This document shows positions 15,290-21,624 of a DNA stretch of 34,022 nt, in pieces. Positions within the stretch are counted from its first letter, which is position 1. Each line of letters begins with the position of its first letter. Under the pieces are notes generated by a model. That model saw only the letters and a program-made list of their open reading frames with translations, was not told where the DNA came from and ran no database searches. The position numbers and the translations under genes were made by a program. The DNA lies in the NCBI GenBank assembly GCA_013697395.1, contig JACCWY010000414.1:1-34022 (forward strand). Reading direction: 5' to 3'. The DNA comes from Chloroflexota bacterium. GTDB taxonomy: Bacteria > Chloroflexota > Limnocylindria > QHBO01.

Positions 15290-16042
15290 GTGACCGGCGG
15301 CCCAGTCCTTCTTGTTGGTGGCAACGAGTTCCTGCCCGGCAACGAGCCGCACGACCTGCGCTTCGCGGCGGCGGCCGCCGACGGGCGGACGTACCTGATC
15401 GCCGCCGCCGCGGCGCGGCAGGATCCGGATCGTGCCGTCCGTACGGCATCCCGGTGGTTCGGGGCGCTCGGCCTCGAGGTCGAGGAGCTGCCGCTCCGGA
15501 CCCGACGCCAGGCGAACGATCCGAAGATCGCGGCCGCCGCGGCTGGTGGCCGGGCCTTCTACCTGTGCGGCGGCGATCCGGGGCTGGTGGTGGCGACGCT
15601 TCGTGATACGGCTGCGTGGGACGCCATCGTGGCCGCCTGGCGCCGCGGCGCGGCTATAGCCGGTTCCTCGGCCGGTGCCATGGCACTCGGCCAGTGGACG
15701 CTGCTCCGTGCCAGGCGGCCCGGCGACCGTGACCGGCGGTATGCCCCCGCGCTGGGCCTGGTTCCCGCTGTCGTCGTCGTCCCGCACCTCGACGAGTTCG
15801 GCAAGTCGTGGCTCCCCTCGGCCGCCGATGGCCGACCCGACCCGGACACGATCATTGTTGGGATCGATGCCCGCACGGCCGCCGTCTGGTGGCCGGGACG
15901 AGGGCGCGGATGGAGCGCCATGGGCATCGGCGCCGTCGAGATCGTCACGCCAAATGCCCGGCGGCGCGTGGCCGCCGGGCATCGAGTCACGGGCCTTCGG
16001 AGACCGAACCCGATCAGGCGTCCGGGAACGTCACCTCGATGA
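15290..16042 (+). CDS. S51 family (cyanophycinase/dipeptidase E-like) peptidase
   Basis: This 250-aa protein starts with VLLVGGNEF and has FYLCGGDPGLVVATL, the nucleophile segment AGSSAGAMALG (catalytic Ser, class I glutamine-amidotransferase-like fold) and a probable catalytic-region His in VVVVPHLDEF. These are hallmarks of peptidase S51, which includes peptidase E (Asp-X dipeptides) and cyanophycinase. No signal peptide is seen, so it is likely intracellular. The start is GTG 15290, with the weak box CATGAT ending 6 nt before it. It is divergent from the disulfide oxidoreductase gene, and its 3' end overlaps the convergent DDN-like gene by 29 bp. Confidence 0.82.
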   Translation: MTGGPVLLVGGNEFLPGNEPHDLRFAAAAADGRTYLIAAAAARQDPDRAVRTASRWFGALGLEVEELPLRTRRQANDPKIAAAAAGGRAFYLCGGDPGLVVATLRDTAAWDAIVAAWRRGAAIAGSSAGAMALGQWTLLRARRPGDRDRRYAPALGLVPAVVVVPHLDEFGKSWLPSAADGRPDPDTIIVGIDARTAAVWWPGRGRGWSAMGIGAVEIVTPNARRRVAAGHRVTGLRRPNPIRRPGTSPR

Positions 16043-16385
16043 GCGGCGAGGACACGACCATCAGCGCGGTGTCGTAGCCCCAGCCCACCGAGATGGGACC
16101 GAGGACTCGCTCCCGCTCTGCCCGGTCGGTGATGACCCGTGCCGTCGCCGGCAGGTCGGCGACGAAGCCCTGCTTGAGATGGAAGGTCATGTGCGGGTTC
16201 GCCCGCAGGTTGGCGATCCAGCCACGTGGCCAGCCAGGCCGGCCGCTGATGTAGATCCGGCCGTCGATGTTGTGGAAGACGAGCTCGATCCGCCTCGGCC
16301 GGCCGCTCTTGCGACCGGTGGTGGTGATATCGATGCGGTGGCCCCGCTGAAGGGCCCTCCGCACGCGATCATCGGCGGCGATCAC
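16014..16385 (-). CDS. DDN-like (deazaflavin-dependent nitroreductase family) protein
   Basis: This 123-aa split-barrel protein contains ITTTGRKSGRPRRIEL, the signature of the DDN/DUF385 family, then IYISGRPGWPRGWIANL and ANPHMTFHL. Family members bind F420 (as in mycobacterial Ddn) or FMN; the family match suggests that F420 is made by this organism, but cofactor use is not certain. The substrate is unknown. The GTG start at 16385 overlaps the stop of the HtrA-like protease gene (GTGA), so it is coupled to that gene. Its 3' end overlaps the S51 gene by 29 bp on the opposite strand. Confidence 0.85.
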   Translation of the reverse strand: MIAADDRVRRALQRGHRIDITTTGRKSGRPRRIELVFHNIDGRIYISGRPGWPRGWIANLRANPHMTFHLKQGFVADLPATARVITDRAERERVLGPISVGWGYDTALMVVSSPLIEVTFPDA

Positions 16386-17257
16386 GCCTCCACCGTCACC
16401 GTTCGCTCATCGGTGCCGCGCACGAGGGTGATCTCGAGCGCGCCCTCGCCGGCGAGCGCTTCGAAGAGGTCGTCCGCGCTCCCGATCGGCTTGCCGCCGA
16501 CGGCCACCAGCAGGTCGCCTTCCGCGATCCCGGCCTTTGCGGCGGGGGAGTCGTCATCCACCTCGCGGACCAGCAGACCGTCACGCTCCGGCAGGCCCAC
16601 CGAGCGGCGCAGCTGTCGAGCCACGTGCGACGGTGCCAGGCCAACGCCGAGGCGGCGCCGCTTCGGCGACTCGCCGCGCCCGAGTGCGGTGATGCGGTCG
16701 CGCAGCGCGGCATCCGCCGCGATGGCCAGGTAGAACCCGTTCCCGAGCCGGTTCGTGTTGATGCCGAGGAGCCGCCCGTCGAGGTCGACGATCGGGCCGC
16801 CGGACGAGCCGGGCATCAGGGGAGCCGTGTGCTCCACGGCGCCCGCCACGCGTCGCCCGCGCGGGCCGCGGAACGAGCGGCCGGTGCCGCTCACGAAGCC
16901 GAAGGTGACGCGCGGGCCGTGACCGTTCGGATTGCCGAGCGCGACGACGGGGCCGCCGACGCCGGCCGTCTCGCCATCCTCCAGCTCGAGCGCCGCTGCC
17001 CCCTCGGTGGCGGCCTCGAGGACCGCCAGGTCGCCGTCCGCGTCGACACCGACGACCGTTGCATCGGCGCTCCGTCCATCGGCGAAGGTGATCGTCACCT
17101 CGTCGCCGTGCAGGTTGTGTGCGTTCGTCAGGATCCGGTTCTCGCCGATGATCACGCCGGAGCCGCCCCGCCATCGGTTGCCGATCCCGACCACCGATGG
17201 TCCAACGCGCTCCGCGATATCGCCGATCTCCCGGCCCAGGTCTGCCAGGGCTGTCAT
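16382..17257 (-). CDS. HtrA-like trypsin-fold protease with PDZ domain
   Basis: This 291-aa protein has a trypsin-like domain with His47 in TNAHNL, Asp76 in DGDLAVLE and Ser152 in PGSSGGPIVD. A PDZ domain spans about residues 195-290 (LGVGLAPSHV; SPAAKAGIAEGDLLVAVGGK). It is shorter than periplasmic DegP and lacks both a signal peptide and a membrane anchor, so it appears cytoplasmic as called. The ATG at 17257 follows GGAGG by 12 nt. A good minus-strand promoter (TTGACA, 16 nt, TAACTT at 17330-17303) lies upstream and overlaps a palindrome that could be the HxlR operator. It is coupled to the DDN-like gene. Confidence 0.87.
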   Translation of the reverse strand: MTALADLGREIGDIAERVGPSVVGIGNRWRGGSGVIIGENRILTNAHNLHGDEVTITFADGRSADATVVGVDADGDLAVLEAATEGAAALELEDGETAGVGGPVVALGNPNGHGPRVTFGFVSGTGRSFRGPRGRRVAGAVEHTAPLMPGSSGGPIVDLDGRLLGINTNRLGNGFYLAIAADAALRDRITALGRGESPKRRRLGVGLAPSHVARQLRRSVGLPERDGLLVREVDDDSPAAKAGIAEGDLLVAVGGKPIGSADDLFEALAGEGALEITLVRGTDERTVTVEA

Positions 17258-17286
17258 GAGTTCTCGATGCCTCCACAGGGTAAGAT

Positions 17287-17309
17287 GTCACTTGCAATGC
17301 ACAAGTTAC
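17287..17309. promoter_or_regulatory. Imperfect palindrome, candidate HxlR operator
   Basis: The arms GTCACTTG (17287-17294) and CAAGTTAC (17302-17309) pair at 7 of 8 positions around a 7-bp centre. The site lies between the divergent protease and HxlR genes and covers the -10 of the protease promoter. Winged-helix HxlR dimers bind palindromes of this size in divergent gaps. Confidence 0.55.
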
Positions 17310-17330
17310 ACCTCCGCCGGACGCTGTCAA
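17303..17330 (-). promoter_or_regulatory. Sigma-70-type promoter for protease-DDN operon
   Basis: On the minus strand TTGACA (17330-17325) is followed after 16 nt by TAACTT (17308-17303). It would give a leader of about 40 nt containing GGAGG before ATG 17257, one of the few SD-led genes here. Confidence 0.55.
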
Positions 17331-17341
17331 GGCCGATGCCC

Positions 17342-17347
17342 TACGAT
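17342..17347 (+). promoter_or_regulatory. TACGAT box of the HxlR gene
   Basis: TACGAT ends 6 nt before GTG 17354, the same arrangement as at 8182 and 9778. It supports GTG 17354 rather than the upstream in-frame ATGs. Confidence 0.5.
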
Positions 17348-17353
17348 CCCCCG

Positions 17354-17770
17354 GTGGCCGCCCAGACACCCCTTGCCGCGGCGCTCGAGCGCGTCGGTGA
17401 CCGATGGAGCCTGCTCATCATCGAGGCCCTCCTGAACGGCTCTCGCCGCTTCGGCGAGCTGTCTGCCGAGGTGTCGGGGATCGCCCCGAACATCCTGTCC
17501 GAGCGGCTGAAGCGCCTGGAGGGCGAGCGGATCGTGCGCGCCACGCCGTACTCGGAGCGACCACCACGCTTCACTTATGCCCTGACCGACGAAGGCCTCG
17601 AGCTGGCCGGCGTCCTGCGCCTGCTGGCCGATTGGGGCTCCCGCGGCTCTGCCCAGGCCGAGCCGATGCGCCACGCGGCGTGCGGCACGCCCGTCGAGGC
17701 CCGGCTGTGGTGTCCGACCTGCGCCCGCTCGGTCGAGGAGCCCGAAGCCGACGGCCTCCGCTTCGTGTGA
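17354..17770 (+). CDS. HxlR-family regulator with C-terminal zinc ribbon-like tail
   Basis: The 138-aa product from GTG 17354 is an HxlR winged helix (LERVGDRWSLLIIEALLNG, RRFGELSAEVSGIAPNILS, LTDEGLEL). The tail has Cys in ACGTPV and a WCPTC pair, a possible zinc knuckle. HxlR proteins act as dimers on nearby divergent genes, sensing reactive carbonyls, redox state or ligands. Here the divergent protease-DDN operon is the likely target, through the palindrome at 17287-17309. In-frame ATGs at 17336 and 17297 are alternative starts; 17354 is preferred because of the TACGAT box, but a start at 17336 (MPYDPPVAAQ) would also resemble family members. Confidence 0.82.
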   Translation: MAAQTPLAAALERVGDRWSLLIIEALLNGSRRFGELSAEVSGIAPNILSERLKRLEGERIVRATPYSERPPRFTYALTDEGLELAGVLRLLADWGSRGSAQAEPMRHAACGTPVEARLWCPTCARSVEEPEADGLRFV

Positions 17771-17842
17771 TGGTCCGCGGTCGGTGACAATTCCGTAATA
17801 CTTGTGCGGGGAGGGCACGCACAATCCAGCTTCGTGACACGC

Positions 17843-17872
17843 TTGACAAGTGACCGAATGGTCACATATAGT
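17843..17872 (+). promoter_or_regulatory. Promoter with embedded perfect palindrome (ArsR operator)
   Basis: TTGACA (17843-17848) and TATAGT (17867-17872) are 18 nt apart. Between them is the perfect inverted repeat GTGACC, 4 bp, GGTCAC (17850-17865). A dimeric repressor there would block the promoter, so autoregulation by the downstream ArsR-type protein is inferred. Confidence 0.6.
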
Positions 17873-17882
17873 CGGCGTCAGG

Positions 17883-18662
17883 ATGGAAGAGCTGGAGCCC
17901 GCGTTTCGCGCCCTCGCCGATCCGCATCGGCGCACCCTGCTCGATCGGCTCCGGGAGCGTGACGGCCAGACGCTGGGCGAGCTCTGGGCCGCGCTGCCGC
18001 AGATGACCCGGTTCGGCGTCATGAAGCACCTGCGGGTCCTCGAGGACGCGCACCTGGTGACTTCGCGACGCGACGGCCGCCGCAAGCTCCACTTCCTCAA
18101 TCCCGTTCCGATCCGCCTCATCGCGGACCGGTGGATCAGCCGCTACGCCGCGCCCCTGGTCGAGGCGATGGCGGACATCAAGCACACCGTGGAGAGGCGA
18201 ACGATGTCCGAAGCACCCAAGCATGTCTACGAGGTCTACATCGCCGCGACGCCGGAGCAGGTCTGGCGCGCCCTGACCGAGTCGGAGTTCACGAAGCAGT
18301 ACTACTACGGCAACACGATCGAGTCGGACTGGCAGCCCGGCTCACCGATGGTCTACCGCAACCCCGACGGCACCGCGGCCATCGAGTGCGAGGTCGTCGA
18401 GGCCGATCCGCCGCGGAGGCTCGTCCATACCTTCTTCTTCCCGGGCACCGACGACTCGCCGTCGCGCTGCACATGGTCTATCGAGCCACGAGGCGAGGCG
18501 ACCTTGCTCGTCCTGACACACGACGAGTTCGACGCTGAGACGCCCACGTATCGGAGCGTCGCCCATGGCTGGGTGCCGATCCTGTCCGGTCTCAAGACCC
18601 TGCTCGAGACGGGCAAGCCGCTCGCCATCAGCTATCCGGCAGCCGAGGGCGTCCGCGACTGA
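17883..18662 (+). CDS. ArsR-type HTH fused to AHSA1/SRPBCC domain
   Basis: This 259-aa protein has an ArsR-family winged helix at residues about 1-95 (FRALADPHRRTLLDRLRERD, QMTRFGVMKHLRVLEDAHLV). It joins without a break to an AHSA1-type START-like domain (VYEVYIAATPEQVWRALTES, EFTKQYYYGNTIESDWQPGS). These two are more often separate genes in an operon. Here the frame is continuous, although an internal ATG (18204) at the start of the AHSA1 part could yield it alone. SRPBCC domains bind hydrophobic ligands, so a ligand-sensing repressor is a reasonable inference. No metal-binding Cys pair of classical ArsR is seen. ATG 17883 lies 10 nt after TATAGT. Confidence 0.87.
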   Translation: MEELEPAFRALADPHRRTLLDRLRERDGQTLGELWAALPQMTRFGVMKHLRVLEDAHLVTSRRDGRRKLHFLNPVPIRLIADRWISRYAAPLVEAMADIKHTVERRTMSEAPKHVYEVYIAATPEQVWRALTESEFTKQYYYGNTIESDWQPGSPMVYRNPDGTAAIECEVVEADPPRRLVHTFFFPGTDDSPSRCTWSIEPRGEATLLVLTHDEFDAETPTYRSVAHGWVPILSGLKTLLETGKPLAISYPAAEGVRD

Positions 18663-18694
18663 GCGTGTCGCCCGCGGTGGCGGGAGCATTGCGT

Positions 18695-18709
18695 GCCAAC
18701 CAGGTTGGC
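18695..18709. repeat. Palindromic 15-mer, copy 1
   Basis: GCCAACCAGGTTGGC is a perfect 7-1-7 palindrome, identical to the copy at 18779-18793. The offset is 84 bp, equal to eight DNA turns at 10.5 bp. The one-base centre argues for a DNA-binding site rather than an RNA hairpin. Confidence 0.7.
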
Positions 18710-18778
18710 CCTGTGACCGAGGAGCGTGGCCTTGGGGCGAGTTCCGGGGCCGGATGCGGCCCTTCGACGGTCATCAGG

Positions 18779-18793
18779 GCCAACCAGGTTGGC
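18779..18793. repeat. Palindromic 15-mer, copy 2
   Basis: This is the same 15-mer as copy 1. A degenerate relative, GCCAATTGACCTGGC, follows at 18830-18844. Confidence 0.7.
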
Positions 18794-18859
18794 GGATCGG
18801 CCGGGGAGCGACCGCTTGTCGGTCGTAGCGCCAATTGACCTGGCAATCGCCCGCGCGCC

Positions 18860-18879
18860 GCGCTCGATGCGTCGAGCGC
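18860..18879. other. Perfect 8-bp hairpin
   Basis: Arms GCGCTCGA and TCGAGCGC enclose the 4-nt loop TGCG. There is no T-run after it, so it is at best a weak terminator for the ArsR-AHSA1 gene, or part of a structured RNA. Confidence 0.4.
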
Positions 18880-19021
18880 ATCTCACCGGATCGAGTTCTC
18901 GCGTGCGTTCGCGCGATCTATTGAGCACCGGTATGCACCGAGCGTGCGGTCGGGCGACCCTCACGCTCGCCCGCGCTCGATGGATCGTCTGAATCGCACG
19001 TCGAGCAGGCGTCGCGTGAAG

Positions 19022-19050
19022 ACCGCTCGCTCTGGGAGCGCCGAGCCGGT
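19022..19050 (-). terminator. Bulged hairpin after the nickel transporter gene
   Basis: On the minus strand, 14 nt past the transporter stop, ACCG/CGGT, CTC/GAG and GCTC/GAGC pair with small bulges around the loop CCA. There is no clear U-tract. Confidence 0.35.
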
Positions 19051-19063
19051 CGCGCCCAATGCG

Positions 19064-19867
19064 CTAGGCCGGCTCCCAGGTGAAGTCGCCGGTGAACATG
19101 CCGTCGACGAAGCCGATCTGGTAGGCGAGATACAGGCCGAAGGCCAGCGAGAGCAATCCGGAGCCGATGGTCAGCCATCGGTTGATCTGGGCGGACCGCG
19201 CCCGGGCGATCCAGAACGGCAGGCCGATGACCGTCGTCAGGACGGCCATCCCGGCCGCCACGCCGAGGCAGAAGATCACGAGGTAGGCAAGCGCGGTGCC
19301 CGTGTCCTGGATGGTTGCCAGGACCAGCAGCGCCACGGCCGCGCTGCCCGCCAACCCGTGCACGAGCCCGACGGCCACCGGCCGCAGGAGCTGGTACCAG
19401 CCGAACGTGGCGACCAGCCCGGTCACGCCGCCGAGGTGGGGATCGGTGCCGTGCCCGTGCACGTGGGCGTGCCCGTGCGCGTGATCCTCGGGCGGCTCGC
19501 CGTGCGCGTGGGCGTGCTCGTGGTCGTGCCCGTGCAGCGGCGCCGGCGGGGTGAGCCGCTCCGTGATGCCGCGCAGGCCGCCGGTCAGGTTCAGGATGCC
19601 GAGGCCGATCAGCATGACCGCCACCGCGAACTCCATGGCGAGGCCCACCGCCGGTGCGATGACCACGTTGAATACGATGATCAGCACACCGACGGTGACC
19701 ACCGTGATCGTATGGCCAAGCCCCCAGAGCGCACCGATCAGCGTCGTGTGCGCGAAGCGGCGGCTGCGGTTGAGAATCGTCGTCACGGCGATCACGTGAT
19801 CCGCATCGGTCGCGTGGCGCATGCCGAGCAGGAAGCCGAAGCCGGCAAGCGCGAGCAGCTGGGTCAT
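19064..19867 (-). CDS. NiCoT-family nickel/cobalt transporter
   Basis: This 267-aa integral membrane protein has about 6-8 hydrophobic segments. The first helix carries GMRHATDADHVIAV, matching the NiCoT signature (RHA-x-DADHI) needed for Ni2+/Co2+ transport in HoxN and NixA. Between helices, about residues 110-145, is a loop with many His residues (HGHDHEHAHAHG and a second His-rich cluster), probably a metal-binding reservoir. GGAG lies 5 nt before the ATG at 19867. The gene is divergent from a Fur-family regulator across a TTGCAA-type palindrome, which strongly suggests nickel-responsive control. Whether Ni or Co is preferred cannot be told. No nickel enzyme genes are in the window. Confidence 0.87.
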   Translation of the reverse strand: MTQLLALAGFGFLLGMRHATDADHVIAVTTILNRSRRFAHTTLIGALWGLGHTITVVTVGVLIIVFNVVIAPAVGLAMEFAVAVMLIGLGILNLTGGLRGITERLTPPAPLHGHDHEHAHAHGEPPEDHAHGHAHVHGHGTDPHLGGVTGLVATFGWYQLLRPVAVGLVHGLAGSAAVALLVLATIQDTGTALAYLVIFCLGVAAGMAVLTTVIGLPFWIARARSAQINRWLTIGSGLLSLAFGLYLAYQIGFVDGMFTGDFTWEPA

Positions 19868-19890
19868 CGCGTCTCCGTGGTGGTGGAGCC

Positions 19891-19916
19891 TACTATTGCA
19901 AGAGGTTGCAATAGTA
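19891..19916. promoter_or_regulatory. Nur-box-like operator
   Basis: This is a perfect 26-bp palindrome with 11-bp arms, TACTATTGCAA and TTGCAATAGTA, around GAGG. It contains TTGCAA twice, separated by 4 bp. The Streptomyces Nur box, as I recall it, is TTGCAA-N5-TTGCAA. It lies between the divergent nickel transporter and Fur-family genes; its right end overlaps the TAAACT box (19915-19920) 7 nt before the regulator start. Confidence 0.75.
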
Positions 19917-19927
19917 AACTACCGGTC

Positions 19928-20407
19928 ATGAACGTCAACCGAGCGCTCCCGCCACCGTGGAGCAGCGTCGGCGATCGCCTCCGCGAGCGAGGCCTTCGCT
20001 GGACGCCGCAGCGACGCACGGTCATCGAGGTGCTCGCAGCGTGCGACGGGCACATCACCGGAGCGGACCTCGTGGAGCGCTGCCGGTCCCGCGACATGTC
20101 GACGATTCCGTCGACCGTCTACCGCACGCTCGACGTCCTCGAAGAGCTGGGGCTCGTCCGTCACGGCCACGATGCCAACGGGCGCGAGGAGTTCCACGTC
20201 CTGCCGGCCCAGGAGCACGGACACCTCCATTGCTCCAGATGCGGCGCCACGTGGGAAATCGGCGAGGCCAGGGCGTGGGCCGTCGCCGAAGCCCTTCGGG
20301 CGGCCGACGGCTTCGAGATCGACATTGGCCACGTCACGCTCGTTGGCCGATGCCAGGACTGCGCGGACGGGGTCGCTGACCTGCCCCCCGGGTCGACACG
20401 GGACTGA
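19928..20407 (+). CDS. nur: Fur-family metalloregulator, probably Nur-like (nickel)
   Basis: This 159-aa protein has the Fur layout. The N-terminal winged helix has RWTPQRRTVIEVLAAC and STVYRTLDVLEELGLV, followed by a dimerisation domain with HGHLHCSRCG and a second pair CQDC, the structural zinc site. The His-rich region around residues 95-100 provides ligands for a regulatory metal. Fur homologues include Fur, Zur, PerR and Nur. The divergent NiCoT transporter and the TTGCAA-type palindrome favour Nur. ATG 19928 follows TAAACT by 7 nt, so translation is probably leaderless and autoregulated. Zur remains the main alternative. Confidence 0.85.
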   Translation: MNVNRALPPPWSSVGDRLRERGLRWTPQRRTVIEVLAACDGHITGADLVERCRSRDMSTIPSTVYRTLDVLEELGLVRHGHDANGREEFHVLPAQEHGHLHCSRCGATWEIGEARAWAVAEALRAADGFEIDIGHVTLVGRCQDCADGVADLPPGSTRD

Positions 20408-20410
20408 GCG

Positions 20411-20463
20411 CGGGCTCCGCCGCAATCCACCCGTACCCACGGGTGGAATCCCGTGGGAGCCCG
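20411..20463 (+). terminator. Nested, mutually exclusive hairpins after nur
   Basis: Three perfect stems occur: CGGGCTCC/GGAGCCCG (20411-20418 with 20456-20463), TCCACCCGT/ACGGGTGGA (20426-20434 with 20439-20447) and CCCACGGG/CCCGTGGG (20436-20443 with 20450-20457). The first two nest together; the third excludes both. Only a short AATTT follows. It may be simply a terminator for nur, or an RNA switch-like element. Confidence 0.5.
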
Positions 20464-20489
20464 CCGAATTTCCTCCGTTCAGCCGTCCG

Positions 20490-20510
20490 TTGACCCGACC
20501 CACCGGTCAA
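20490..20510. promoter_or_regulatory. Inverted repeat upstream of the arginase-family gene
   Basis: TTGACC (20490-20495) and GGTCAA (20505-20510) are a perfect 6-bp inverted repeat with a 9-bp centre, located where the -35 region of the 20529 box would be. The binding protein is unknown. Confidence 0.4.
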
Positions 20511-20528
20511 TGGCTGGTTCGCCGCTGC

Positions 20529-20534
20529 TAGGCT
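20529..20534 (+). promoter_or_regulatory. TAGGCT box of the arginase-family gene
   Basis: TAGGCT ends 7 nt before GTG 20542. No ribosome site is present, so a leaderless transcript is inferred. Confidence 0.5.
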
Positions 20535-20541
20535 GCGCGGC

Positions 20542-21477
20542 GTGCGCACGAGTGCCCCGGACGTCGGCTTCCTGGGGGCGCGGGTCGAGACGGACCTGGC
20601 CCGGATTGACGCAGACGTCGCCATCCTCGGCGTCCCCCACGGCTGGCCGTATCCGCGTCCGGGCGCGACGGCCGGCTGCGCAGAGGGGCCCGCCGCCGTC
20701 CGCCGTCGCTCCCAGCGCCTGGCGCGATTCGTGGATCACTGGGACTTCGACCTCGACGGACCGATGCGCCTCCCGCGCATCGTCGATGCCGGCGACGTCC
20801 CCGGCGACCCGACCGACGGGCCGGGCAACGCGCGGCGCACGAGCGAGGCGATCGCCGCCATCCTCGAGCGCGATGCCATCCCGGTCTGCATCGGCGGTGA
20901 CGACTCCGTGCCCATTCCGATCCTGCGCGCCTACGAAGGCCTCGGACCGCTCACGGTCCTCCAGGTGGACGCCCACCTCGACTTCCGTGACGAGGTGCAG
21001 GGCGTAAGGGATGGGTACTCGTCCCCGATGCGCCGCGCGTCGGAGATGGCGCACGTCGAGCGCATCGTCCAGGTCGGGCTCCGTGGCGTCGGCTCGGCAC
21101 GCGCCTCGGACGTCGACGACTCGCGCGCCGCCGGGAACCTGCTCGTCACGGCGCGCGAGCTCCGCGAGCGAGGCGTTCCGTGGCTGCTCGATCAGCTGCC
21201 GGCGCCGGACGCATCGGTCTTTGTCAGCTTCGACTGCGACGGGCTCGATCCATCGGTCTTTCCCGCAGTCTCGGCTCCGGCGCCAGGCGGCCTGACGTAC
21301 GCGCAGGCGTCGGGATTGCTGCGCGGCATCGGCCCGCGTCTCGTCGGCGCCGCGTTCACCGAGTATGTCCCGTCGCTCGACGTGAACGAGCTCTCGGCGC
21401 TGGTGCTGGCGCGTCTCGTGGTCGACCTGGCCGGCGTCGTACAGCACGGTTTGACTCCGCCGGCGTCCGAGGGCTAG
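20542..21477 (+). CDS. Arginase/agmatinase-family ureohydrolase
   Basis: This 311-aa protein has the ureohydrolase motifs: IGGDDSVPIP, LQVDAHLDFRD and VSFDCDGLDPSVFPAVS, plus a conserved Glu in FTEYVPSLD. The family uses two Mn2+ ions to split guanidino compounds into urea and an amine. In the first motif the usual His (GGDHS) is Asp (GGDDS), removing one canonical metal ligand; some agmatinase-like homologues share this as I recall. The substrate could be agmatine, guanidinobutyrate, guanidinopropionate or another guanidino compound. The GTG at 20542 is chosen from the TAGGCT box. No polyamine genes lie beside it, so context does not settle the substrate. Confidence 0.87.
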   Translation: MRTSAPDVGFLGARVETDLARIDADVAILGVPHGWPYPRPGATAGCAEGPAAVRRRSQRLARFVDHWDFDLDGPMRLPRIVDAGDVPGDPTDGPGNARRTSEAIAAILERDAIPVCIGGDDSVPIPILRAYEGLGPLTVLQVDAHLDFRDEVQGVRDGYSSPMRRASEMAHVERIVQVGLRGVGSARASDVDDSRAAGNLLVTARELRERGVPWLLDQLPAPDASVFVSFDCDGLDPSVFPAVSAPAPGGLTYAQASGLLRGIGPRLVGAAFTEYVPSLDVNELSALVLARLVVDLAGVVQHGLTPPASEG

Positions 21478-21624
21478 CATCCACGGCATTCGTCTTCCTC
21501 CCTAAGCGGGGATCCCCTGCCCGGACTGCTGCTTATCGAACTGAGCCGGATCGAAACGCCCCATCGACCGGCCGCGCATCGCGGTCCTCAACTCCCGTAA
21601 GCCCTAGCGGAGGTTGCCCGTCCC
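21478..21624 (+). promoter_or_regulatory. Leader/promoter region of the subtilase gene
   Basis: The region contains a perfect 10-bp palindrome GGGGATCCCC, then GCTGCTTAT (21528-21536), a 9-mer repeated at nearly the same distance before the secreted nuclease gene (25510-25518). GGAGG at 21609-21613 is the ribosome site for GTG 21625. No known riboswitch is recognised. Confidence 0.35.

Larger units (their letters stand above)
18663..19063. other. 400-bp gap between convergent genes, with palindromes, no convincing gene
   Basis: Both flanking genes end here, yet the gap is the longest non-coding stretch in the window. It holds two identical 15-bp palindromes, a degenerate third (18830-18844), a perfect 8-bp hairpin (18860-18879), a 7-bp hairpin with arms CGGGCGA/TCGCCCG (18951-18973) and a bulged hairpin after the transporter gene (19022-19050). 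Open frames across it have no recognisable domain and read through the palindromes. I see no tRNA pattern. A non-coding RNA is possible but not shown. Confidence 0.5.

Noticed and set aside
18632..18992. Open frames across the convergent gap (88 and 110 aa)
   Set aside because: They read through the palindromes, overlap each other on both strands and have no domain or ribosome site; typical GC-rich spurious frames.
18663..19063. tRNA or CRISPR in the convergent gap
   Set aside because: No cloverleaf or T-loop pattern, and the repeated 15-mers occur only twice with unequal surroundings.
21478..21624. Possible known riboswitch before the subtilase
   Set aside because: The leader has a palindrome and short stems but no match that I can recognise to c-di-GMP, cobalamin or other known classes.
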